A stretch of DNA of 54,085 nucleotides from an uncultured Burkholderiales bacterium (lineage in GTDB: Bacteria > Pseudomonadota > Gammaproteobacteria > Burkholderiales > Thiobacillaceae). The stretch covers positions 1-54,085 of the forward strand of contig CALEDT010000027.1 of the NCBI GenBank assembly GCA_937949525.1. Direction: 5' to 3'. The position numbers were made by a program, and so were the translations under genes. Below, in pieces: positions 47,509-54,085 of this stretch (position 1 is the first letter of the stretch; the number at the start of each line of letters is the position of its first letter). The notes below the pieces were generated by a model, which did not search any database, had not been told where the DNA came from, and saw only the letters and a program-made list of their open reading frames with translations.

Positions 47509-47994
47509 TCAACGCGCCAGCGTCACCTGCACGCGCACTTCGCCCGCTTGCGCGGCGGGTTCGATGGCGCAGGTGACCACGCCCAGGCCGGTGGAACCCA
47601 GCTCGCCCAGCCAGGCCAGCCACGGGGTGAACGGCACCGCGGCGAATTCGACCGACAGGCGGTCGCTACCCTGTGCCGTCACCGACGCCAAGCGATCGGC
47701 GATGCCTTGGCGAGCGGCGGCGGCGCGTGCCTGTGTTTCGGCGCCGGCGCCGGTGCCGCCGTGCGGCTGCCGGCGCAGCCGGTCGACTTCCTCGGCATCG
47801 GCGCGCAGGCTGGCAACCTCGCCGCGCAGGCGCTCGACTTCGCCATGCAGCCGTTCGCGCTGCGCGGTCATCGGTTGCCACAGGTACAGATACAGCGCCA
47901 CCGGTAGCAGCACGGCTAGCCCGGCCACGATCAGGCGGCGCTCGCGCTCGCCCAGGTCGCGCCAGCGTTGCATGGCGTGTCGGGCCAGGGTCAT
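47509..47994 (-). CDS. gspM: Type II secretion system protein GspM
   Basis: This bitopic assembly protein (161 aa) partners GspL. A short cytosolic part (MQRWRDLGERERRLIV) is followed by one helix (AGLAVLLPVALYLYLWQPM), a coiled-coil stretch (RERLHGEVERLRGEVASLRADAEEVDRL) and a ferredoxin-like fold domain. Its ATG overlaps the gspL stop (ATGA). Confidence 0.9.
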   Translation of the reverse strand: MTLARHAMQRWRDLGERERRLIVAGLAVLLPVALYLYLWQPMTAQRERLHGEVERLRGEVASLRADAEEVDRLRRQPHGGTGAGAETQARAAAARQGIADRLASVTAQGSDRLSVEFAAVPFTPWLAWLGELGSTGLGVVTCAIEPAAQAGEVRVQVTLAR

Positions 47995-49184
47995 GGCCCG
48001 GCCACCCGTAGCGTCAGGTCGAGGCGTGCGCCGCCGCCTTCGATTTCGAGCCGATAGCCGCGCCGTTCCACGCGCGCGCGCAGGCCCGCCACATCGTCGA
48101 CCCGGGCCTGGCGCAGCAGCAGGCGCCCATCCGCGTAGTTCAGTCCGGCGGCATCGCGCGCGCCGCCTTCGAGCGCGTCGAGCGCGTGCAGCAGGTCGCC
48201 CGGGCGGGCGTAGCCGCGTTGGGTGCGCAGGGCCATGAGCTGGCGGCGCATCTGCAGCGCCGGATCGACGATGGCCTGGGTATCCGGAAAGGTGGCCTGG
48301 AAGATCTGCCGGGCTTCGGCACGCAGCGCGCGTTCCTGCCAGGCCAGACGCGCCCAGTCCAGGGCGCTGCCCAGCACATGAACGCCGAGGGCGGCCAGCG
48401 CGAGCGCGGCGGCGAGCCGATAGCGTCCGAGTTCCAGGCGCAAGGCGCGACGCGGCGCGAACTCGCCCTGCAGCAGGTTGATCGCCGGCACGTGCGGGTC
48501 GACGCGCAGCGTGCCCGGTTGCACCTCGCATTGCAGTGCCCGTCCCCAGGCCCGGTGGTCGATCATGGCTGCGCCGATCGTTTCCAGTTGCAAGCGCGCC
48601 GGCGCGCGCCCCTGTCGGCGTGCCTCGTCGCAGGCCAGACGCAAGGCCAGCGGTGGCGTCAGCGCATCGCCGCCGTCGAGCGCAAAGCCGGCGGTGTCGC
48701 CGGTGCGGGCGAACCCGCCACGACCGTCCCAGCGCGCCAGCCAGGCGCGGTCCATGTCGTCGCCGGTGTCCGGCGCGGCGCGCCAGGCCAGGGTCTCGGG
48801 CGCGGCGCCGGCCGGGCGGATGCCGTGCGCTTGGCACAAGGCCAGCGCGCGCGCCAGCCAGGCGCGTTCGACGCTGGCCGCGGCATGCCTGTCGTCCCGC
48901 GCCGTCTTCGACAGCACCACGTGGGCATCGGCCGGGTCCAGCATCAGGCGGTCTTCCAGTGCGTAGGCCAGTGCGCCGCGCAACTGGCGCAGCGCGCGCG
49001 GTGACAAGGTCAGCTCGGTCAGCGGTACGCGCGCGGCGGGCAGGGCCAGCCAGAGTTCCTGCGCCCGCGGCAGGTCGGCGGGCGCGCAGTCGCCGCGTGC
49101 ATCCGGTTCCGCCGCGGCAAACCAGGTCACGCGCTCCAGGTCATCCGGCACGGGGTCCGGCAGCGTCAGCCACAGACGTTTCAC
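47991..49184 (-). CDS. gspL: Type II secretion system protein GspL
   Basis: GspL recruits GspE to the inner membrane. The 397-aa protein has a cytosolic actin-like domain (LWLALPAARVPLTELTLSPRALR), one helix (LAAALALAALGVHVLGSAL) and a periplasmic ferredoxin-like domain. GTG 49184, preceded by GGGGGGA, gives the usual start VKRLWLTLPDP. GTG 49226 would overlap gspK by 19 bp and is less likely. Confidence 0.9.
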   Translation of the reverse strand: MKRLWLTLPDPVPDDLERVTWFAAAEPDARGDCAPADLPRAQELWLALPAARVPLTELTLSPRALRQLRGALAYALEDRLMLDPADAHVVLSKTARDDRHAAASVERAWLARALALCQAHGIRPAGAAPETLAWRAAPDTGDDMDRAWLARWDGRGGFARTGDTAGFALDGGDALTPPLALRLACDEARRQGRAPARLQLETIGAAMIDHRAWGRALQCEVQPGTLRVDPHVPAINLLQGEFAPRRALRLELGRYRLAAALALAALGVHVLGSALDWARLAWQERALRAEARQIFQATFPDTQAIVDPALQMRRQLMALRTQRGYARPGDLLHALDALEGGARDAAGLNYADGRLLLRQARVDDVAGLRARVERRGYRLEIEGGGARLDLTLRVAGP

Positions 49185-49207
49185 TGGGTCCCCCCGCGCG
49201 CGTTCAT

Positions 49208-50119
49208 TTACAGACGTTTCATCCACAACACATCCGGCGCATTTTGCCCTTTGCGCCGGTACAGCGCCAAATGGCGTTGGCGCACACGGCCGAATTCGAC
49301 CTCCAGGGTCAGCAGGAAGTAATCGCTGGCCACGGCCAGCGCCGCTTCACGCACGCCGGCCCATTGCGCCTGACCCAGTTCGGCACGCAGGTCCGCCAGC
49401 GTGCGCCAGCCGTCGCCGCGCTCGGCGACCAGCCGCTGCGCCTGCTCCAGCGTCAGCGCCGGCAGCAGCGCCGCCAGCACGTGGGCGCCGGCGGTGTTGA
49501 CGTTGACCGGGGTGGCGCCGGGCAGGGCCGTGACATGCGGCAGCAGGCGCGCCACGATGTCGTGCGTATAGCCGCGCAGCCACGACAGTTCGGCGACGTC
49601 GGCCAGCGGCAGATTGGCCGCGAGCCTGGGCGGGTCCTGCGCCAGATACCAGGCGTCCTCGGCGCCGTGCGGTCCTTGGGGTACGCCGTCGGCGTCCAGC
49701 CAGTCGACCAGCGCGTCGGCCAGTTCCGTCGGCAGCTCCAGCAGTGTGAGCAGACGCCGGTAGGCGGCGACGTCGTCGATGCTGACCTGGCCGTCCCGCA
49801 CCAGGTTGTTCAGGTTGAAACGGCCTTGCATGTCGGTCAGCGCGCCGCTGGCGCGGCCGTATTCCACCGGCACCGCCACCGGCGTCGCCCAGGTCTCGTT
49901 GAGATGATCGACCGAATTCTTGCGCCGGTCCTCGGCCAGGATCAGGCCGGCCCAGTCCACGCCGGCGCGCGCCACGGCCTGGCCCTGGGCGGCGTCGCGC
50001 AGGTTCTCCACCTGCCGCGTCCACACCTGCTGGCGCCAGACGATGTGGCTGGCCAGTGCGCTGGCGATGGCCACCACCAACAGCACGGTGACCAGGGCGA
50101 TGCCGCGTTCACCAAGCAT
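49208..50119 (-). CDS. gspK: Type II secretion system minor pseudopilin GspK
   Basis: This largest minor pseudopilin caps the pseudopilus tip with GspI and GspJ. It has a prepilin-type N-terminus with ERGIALVTVLLVVAIASALASH (cleavage after Gly) and lacks the usual Glu5, as GspK proteins do. It shows helix-hairpin-helix-like NVNTAGAHVLAALLPALTLEQAQRLV. It has 303 aa. The start overlaps the gspJ stop by 11 bp. Confidence 0.93.
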   Translation of the reverse strand: MLGERGIALVTVLLVVAIASALASHIVWRQQVWTRQVENLRDAAQGQAVARAGVDWAGLILAEDRRKNSVDHLNETWATPVAVPVEYGRASGALTDMQGRFNLNNLVRDGQVSIDDVAAYRRLLTLLELPTELADALVDWLDADGVPQGPHGAEDAWYLAQDPPRLAANLPLADVAELSWLRGYTHDIVARLLPHVTALPGATPVNVNTAGAHVLAALLPALTLEQAQRLVAERGDGWRTLADLRAELGQAQWAGVREAALAVASDYFLLTLEVEFGRVRQRHLALYRRKGQNAPDVLWMKRL

Positions 50120-50696
50120 GCCAGCGCGTGATCCGTTCGCCGGAACGCAGGCGCAGCGTCATCCGCACCGCGCCTGGCCGGCCACTTCCGCCTTCGACCG
50201 GCCAGCGCGCATGCCACAGGCCGTTGTCGTCGCGATAGCCGAATTCCAGTGCCTCGACCGCGTCGAGCAGCACGGCGATTTCCGGACGCGCATGCGGCGC
50301 GCTGTCCAGCGCGGGCCAGCGCAGCCATTCGATTTTGCCGTCGCGCAGTCGGTAGGCGATGCGCTCGGGCGGCGCCAGCGGATCCTCGCCATCGCCGGAA
50401 CCCAGACGGGTCAGCTCCAGTTGCGCGCCGTACTCCGACACCACCACCGCCTCGCCCAGGAAGGCGGCCTGCGGCGCGCCGCCGCGCACGCGCGCGGGGC
50501 GCTCGACCCAGGCCGACAGGTCGCGTTCGATGCGCGTCCACAAGAGCGCCACCGCGCGCCACTGCCGGTTCTCCGCATCCAGCCGCGCGCGCGCCTGCAA
50601 CACCGCATCCAGACCGGCATAGGCGGCCATGCCCAGCAACGCGAAGATGGCCAGCGCGATCAGCACCTCCAGCAGCGTGAAGCCGCGCGCTTTCAT
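50109..50696 (-). CDS. gspJ: Type II secretion system minor pseudopilin GspJ
   Basis: This minor pseudopilin (195 aa) has prepilin motif MKARGFTLLEVLIALAIFAL; cleavage after Gly exposes Phe, and Glu5 is present. The GspJ pattern AVALLWTRIERDLSAWVERP and the C-terminal ERITRWHAW are typical. The gene overlaps gspI by 4 bp. Confidence 0.93.
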   Translation of the reverse strand: MKARGFTLLEVLIALAIFALLGMAAYAGLDAVLQARARLDAENRQWRAVALLWTRIERDLSAWVERPARVRGGAPQAAFLGEAVVVSEYGAQLELTRLGSGDGEDPLAPPERIAYRLRDGKIEWLRWPALDSAPHARPEIAVLLDAVEALEFGYRDDNGLWHARWPVEGGSGRPGAVRMTLRLRSGERITRWHAW

Positions 50697-51058
50697 CGTC
50701 GCTCGCCCAGATAACCGACCAGGGTGCTCAACGCATGGGTATCGTTTGCCCCGGCCAGCACGCGGATTTCCACGCGGCGGATGGCGGCGTTGGGGGTTGC
50801 GCCGACGTGGATACGCCAGTGGAAGGTGATGCCTGCCTGTGGTTCCTCGCCCGCGATTTCACCCAGATCCGGCAGCGTGCGCGTGGCGCGCAGCTCGGCC
50901 AGGCGGTTCTCCGCCACCCAGGTGGCCAGCAGGCGCTGACGCAGATCGTAGGCATTGCCGAGCGCGCCGGACATGGCGCGCTGGGTGGCCGCCAGCGCGA
51001 TGGCCAGGATGGCCAGGGCCACCAGCATCTCGATCAGCGTGAAGCCGCGCGTTGTCAT
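50693..51058 (-). CDS. gspI: Type II secretion system minor pseudopilin GspI
   Basis: This minor pseudopilin (121 aa) nucleates the tip complex. The prepilin motif is TTRGFTLIEMLVALAILAIAL with Glu5 present. The family block ATWVAENRLAELRATRTLPDLG is clear. ATG 51058 overlaps the gspH stop (ATGA). Confidence 0.93.
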   Translation of the reverse strand: MTTRGFTLIEMLVALAILAIALAATQRAMSGALGNAYDLRQRLLATWVAENRLAELRATRTLPDLGEIAGEEPQAGITFHWRIHVGATPNAAIRRVEIRVLAGANDTHALSTLVGYLGERR

Positions 51059-51567
51059 CGCGCCTCCGCCAGGTCGGCACCGTCTTCCACGCGCAGGTTG
51101 CCTGCGGCATCGCCCAGCACGCGCACGCGCGCATCCGCCAACGCCAGCACCACGCGGAACGGCGCATGCAGGCCGGAAGGCGAGAACACCAGCGGTTGCG
51201 CCCGCGTCACCGGCCGCGTGCCGCTGCGCGCCTCGACCACGCCGATCCCCGGCGGCCAGGCGCGCGGCGCGAACACCTCGTCGCCGGGCCGTTCGCGCCA
51301 ACGCGCGGTATCGGTGTCAGGGCGTGCCACCGGTTCGAAAAATACATAACCTGCGTCATCGAACGCCACCGCCAGCGGCCGGCCGCCGGTGACCGCCTCG
51401 TCGGCCAGGGCGGTGAGCAAGGCCGCCAGACGTTCGCCTTCCTGGCGCAGGCGGCGCGCGTCGTCGCTGAACAGGTTGAGTTGCAGCGTGGCGATCACCA
51501 CGCCGATCACCACCAGGACGACCAGCAGTTCGATCAGCGTGAAGCCGCGCGGCGGCCGGTGCGTCAC
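51055..51567 (-). CDS. gspH: Type II secretion system minor pseudopilin GspH
   Basis: This minor pseudopilin (170 aa) has prepilin motif RGFTLIELLVVLVVIGVVI and the DDARRLRQEGERLAALLTALADEA helix of GspH. The most likely start is GTG 51567, which overlaps the gspG stop (GTGA). No ATG is available near the prepilin motif. Confidence 0.9.
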   Translation of the reverse strand: MTHRPPRGFTLIELLVVLVVIGVVIATLQLNLFSDDARRLRQEGERLAALLTALADEAVTGGRPLAVAFDDAGYVFFEPVARPDTDTARWRERPGDEVFAPRAWPPGIGVVEARSGTRPVTRAQPLVFSPSGLHAPFRVVLALADARVRVLGDAAGNLRVEDGADLAEAR

Positions 51568-52013
51568 AACTGCCAGGAGCCGATGTCCGCGTCCACGCCC
51601 TCGCCACCCGGACGACCGTCCGCGCCCAGCGAGAACACGTCGATCTCGCCGTGCACACCGGGATTCAGGTACTGGTACGGCGTGCCCCACGGGTCCTTGG
51701 GCAGGCGGTCCAGGTAGCCGCCGCCCTTCCAGTTGGGTGGCACCGGTTCGGTGGCCGGTTTGCTAACCAGCGCCTGCAGTCCCTGCTCGGTAGTGGGATA
51801 GCGGAAATTGTCCAGGCGATACAGTTTGAGCGCCTGCATGATGCTGGCGATGTCCTGTTTGGCCGCGACCTGGCGCGCCTCGTCCGGCCGGCTCATGACC
51901 TTGGGCACCACCAGCGCCGCCAGCACGCCGAGGATGACGACGACGATCATGATTTCCAGCAGGGTGAAGCCGCGCTGGCGCGTGGGAATATGGACGAAGC
52001 GTGTGCAAGACAT
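51564..52013 (-). CDS. gspG: Type II secretion system major pseudopilin GspG
   Basis: GspG is the main subunit of the pseudopilus. The prepilin motif is RQRGFTLLEIMIVVVILGVLAALVVP, cleaved after Gly, with Glu5 present. The conserved C-terminal region includes YRLDNFRYPTTEQGLQALV, the calcium-site region DPWGTPYQYLNPG and LGADGRPGGEG. ATG 52013 gives 149 aa, the usual size. It is the first gene of the operon, and its promoter must lie in the roughly 80 bp up to the phoX terminator. Confidence 0.95.
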   Translation of the reverse strand: MSCTRFVHIPTRQRGFTLLEIMIVVVILGVLAALVVPKVMSRPDEARQVAAKQDIASIMQALKLYRLDNFRYPTTEQGLQALVSKPATEPVPPNWKGGGYLDRLPKDPWGTPYQYLNPGVHGEIDVFSLGADGRPGGEGVDADIGSWQL

Positions 52014-52094
52014 GGCGCGTGATCGAGGCAGGAAAGTGACAATGGTGCGCAGCCCGCGCGGAAAGCGCAACGGCGCCGGCCGCAAAGCGCCCGG

Positions 52095-52128
52095 AAAAAC
52101 CGAAACGGAGGCGATGGCCTCCGTTTCG
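52095..52128 (-). terminator. Rho-independent terminator of phoX
   Basis: On the minus strand a perfect 12-bp stem (52128-52117 with 52112-52101, core CGAAACGGAGGC) closes a 4-nt loop. It is followed by GTTTTT. This separates phoX from the T2SS operon. Confidence 0.88.
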
Positions 52129-52202
52129 ATGTTACAGCGATGAAGCCGTCACCGTGCGCGACCGGGCCGTGCCCCGTGGCGCGCACGGCGCGTGCCGACG
52201 GC

Positions 52203-54085
52203 TCAGCCGCCGATCACGCCGCCGTCGGTGCGCCGTACCACCACGGTGGCGGAGCGGGGACGGGCGCCCGGTGTCGGCCACTGCGAGAACGCCGTGGCAT
52301 TGCGCGCGACCCAGTTGTCGCGCTGGTTGGCGGGCAGCGCCAGGTAGGCGGCCGGCGCGTTGGGGTGGTTGCCCACCTCGCCCGGGTGCTGGATGTTGAC
52401 GAACATGGTCTTGCGGTCGGGCGTGAACGCCAGGCCGGTCACCTCGCAGCCCGACGCGCCGACCAGGAAGCGGCGGATCTCGCCGGTGGTCGGGTCCGCG
52501 GCCAGCATCTGGTTGTTGCCCATGCCGGCGAATTCGCCGACGTTGGAGAAATTGCCGTCGGTCTGTATCCACAGCCGGCCGAAGCTGTCGAACGCGAGTC
52601 CGTCGGGGCTGTTGAACAGGTTGTCGGCGTTGATGTTGGCCGACGGCGCGCGCGGCGCGGCGGTGCCGGGCTGGCCGGCGAGCACGAAGATGTCCCAGGT
52701 GAAGGTGGTCGCGGTGGCGTCGCCGCCGGCCTCGTTCCAGCGCACGATGTGGCCCCAGACGTTGTTCGGGCGCGGGTTGGCCTCATCCACCGGCGGGCGT
52801 GCCGAACCGGCGTTGGTGCTGCCGTCTTGCTGGTTGACGCTGGCCGGAGCGCTGCCGCGCCGGTTGTTGTTGGTCAACGCGACATAGACCTCGCCGGCTT
52901 TCTTGGGGTTTGCGGCAATCCATTCCGGGCGGTCCATCATGGTCGCGCCCACGCGGTCGGCGGCCTGGCGCGTTTTGATCAGCACCTCGGCCTGGTTGGC
53001 GAAGCCGTTGGCGACGGTCAGGCCGTTTTGCCCATGCACCAGCGGCAGCCAGACACCGGTGCCCATGTTGTCGCCGGCGGTGGCGCCGACGTCGAAGCGG
53101 GCCACGTACAGCGTGCCTTCCTCCAGCAGGCGGCGGTTGGCGGCGCTGGTCGGATTGGCACGGTCGAACGTGCCGTTGGAGACGAACTTGTAGATGTATT
53201 CGTTGCGTTCGTCATCGCCGGAATAGACCACCACCTTGCCGTTGGGCGCGATCACCAGTTCGGCGTTCTCGTGCTTGAAGCGGCCCAAGGCGGTACGCTT
53301 GACCGGCTTGGAGGCGGGCGCGAACGGGTCGATCTCCACCACCCAACCGAAACGGTGCGGCTCGTTCGGGTTCACATCGGCGTCGAAGCGCGGATCCACC
53401 TCGTGCCAGCGATAGCCGAAGCCGGTGGTGGAGATGCCGTAGCGCGACTGGCCGGCCAGAATCTCGGCCTTCTGGTCCTGGTAGTCGGGGCCGATGGTGG
53501 CACCGCTGGTCGGCGCGGCGAAATAGCCGTTCCAGTTTTCTTCGCAGGTCAGGTAGGTGCCCCACGGCGTCCAGCCATGGGCGCAGTTGTTCAGCGTGCC
53601 GAGCACCTCGGTGCCGGTGGGATCGGCAGCGGTGCGCATCAGCGTGTGGCCGGCCGCCGGACCCTGGATGGTCATCGGCGTGTTGCCGTGGATGCGCCGG
53701 TTGTACGGCGAATTCTTCAGGTGTTGCCAACTGCCGTCGGCATTGCGCTTGATGTGCGCCACGGTGACGCCATGCGCGGCCTGCGCCTTGCGCGCCTTTT
53801 CCAGCGTGAACGGCGCCATCCAGTCGTTTGCCGGGGTGGTCGGTTCGATGGCATAGAAGTATTCGAGATTGACGTATTCGTGGTTCATGACCAGCAGCCC
53901 TTCGTCGCTGCGCTCGCCCAAGCCGTTGCCGGCGGCATTGAACGGAAAGAACCACATGCCGTCGTGGTTGTCGCCGACCTGCCGCTCCTGATCCGCGGCC
54001 GTGTTGCTGGCGTCGGGCAGCCATGCCGGTGCGAATGCGTCGATCGGTTCGCCCCAGGGCAGGAACGGCGTGGCGACATAGCCGG
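52203..54085 (-). CDS. phoX: PhoX-type alkaline phosphatase (N-terminus outside the window)
   Basis: This calcium/iron-dependent phosphatase is normally exported by Tat and releases phosphate from organic esters in the periplasm or outside. The frame is open to the window edge and begins with GYVATPFLPWGEPIDAFAP. DNHDGMWFFPFNA, LLVMNHEYVN (an expected metal-ligand region), CAHGWTPWGTYLTCEENWNGYF, YRWHEVDPRFD, YSGDDERNEYIYKFVS and DGLAFDSFGRLWIQTDGN are family hallmarks. Expression by PhoB under phosphate starvation is common for phoX, but its promoter is not in the window. Confidence 0.94.
   Translation of the reverse strand, partial: GYVATPFLPWGEPIDAFAPAWLPDASNTAADQERQVGDNHDGMWFFPFNAAGNGLGERSDEGLLVMNHEYVNLEYFYAIEPTTPANDWMAPFTLEKARKAQAAHGVTVAHIKRNADGSWQHLKNSPYNRRIHGNTPMTIQGPAAGHTLMRTAADPTGTEVLGTLNNCAHGWTPWGTYLTCEENWNGYFAAPTSGATIGPDYQDQKAEILAGQSRYGISTTGFGYRWHEVDPRFDADVNPNEPHRFGWVVEIDPFAPASKPVKRTALGRFKHENAELVIAPNGKVVVYSGDDERNEYIYKFVSNGTFDRANPTSAANRRLLEEGTLYVARFDVGATAGDNMGTGVWLPLVHGQNGLTVANGFANQAEVLIKTRQAADRVGATMMDRPEWIAANPKKAGEVYVALTNNNRRGSAPASVNQQDGSTNAGSARPPVDEANPRPNNVWGHIVRWNEAGGDATATTFTWDIFVLAGQPGTAAPRAPSANINADNLFNSPDGLAFDSFGRLWIQTDGNFSNVGEFAGMGNNQMLAADPTTGEIRRFLVGASGCEVTGLAFTPDRKTMFVNIQHPGEVGNHPNAPAAYLALPANQRDNWVARNATAFSQWPTPGARPRSATVVVRRTDGGVIGG

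Overview
The window reads as part of the chromosome of a GC-rich, free-living beta- or gammaproteobacterium, more likely gamma. Supporting this are the gene orders tpiA-secG-tRNA-Leu, argS-SPOR-dsbA and yqgE-ruvX-pyrR-pyrB-pyrX, a PEP-CTERM protein with sigma-54 promoters, a full type II secretion operon and a PhoX-type phosphatase. Most of it is well-packed core genome. No prophage, CRISPR array, integrase or intact insertion sequence was seen. The only transposase-like gene is a single REP-associated (Y1) protein beside groEL.

Left part (1-12.9 kb). After the end of pstB and a small unknown gene come tpiA, secG and tRNA-Leu(GAG). Next is a surface and exopolysaccharide block: a PEP-CTERM protein, a Wza-type export lipoprotein, a WecA-type initiating sugar-phosphate transferase with an unusual C-terminal extension, a Wzb-type phosphatase, a Wzc-type tyrosine autokinase and an RfaH-like antiterminator, followed by a DUF1800/DUF1501 pair. 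Three copies of one 18-nt motif, TGTCGRRWTTTTTTACRC, lie upstream of the first three of these genes. Two are followed about 80-105 bp downstream by good sigma-54 promoters. I read this as the binding site of a sigma-54 activator (PrsR-like) that co-regulates the PEP-CTERM protein and polysaccharide export. The polymerase, flippase, other glycosyltransferases and exosortase are not in the window.

Middle (13-32.9 kb). groES-groEL sit behind a CIRCE operator and a heat-shock-like promoter. They are followed by the Y1-transposase-like gene, argS, an FtsN-like SPOR protein, dsbA, tRNA-Leu(TAA), tRNA-Arg(CCG), a diheme cytochrome c, rep helicase, an iron-sulfur flavoprotein reductase, a Rossmann-fold epimerase-like gene and a photolyase. 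A tightly overlapping yqgE-ruvX-pyrR-pyrB-pyrX operon ends in a dihydroorotase-like protein that has lost its metal-binding histidines. A NodIJ-type ABC exporter, an alpha/beta hydrolase, a 2Fe-2S protein and a MazG-type pyrophosphohydrolase are on the opposite strand.

Right part (32.9-54.1 kb, all minus strand). The most distinctive unit is an apparent operon of two large lipoproteins (40819-36707), a secreted subtilisin-like protease and a GT1-type glycosyltransferase. The protease appears to carry propeptide-like segments at both ends. This unit lies directly downstream of a complete T2SS operon in the order GHIJKLMN-CDEF, which is a plausible export route for the protease. The window ends inside phoX, behind which there is a clear terminator.
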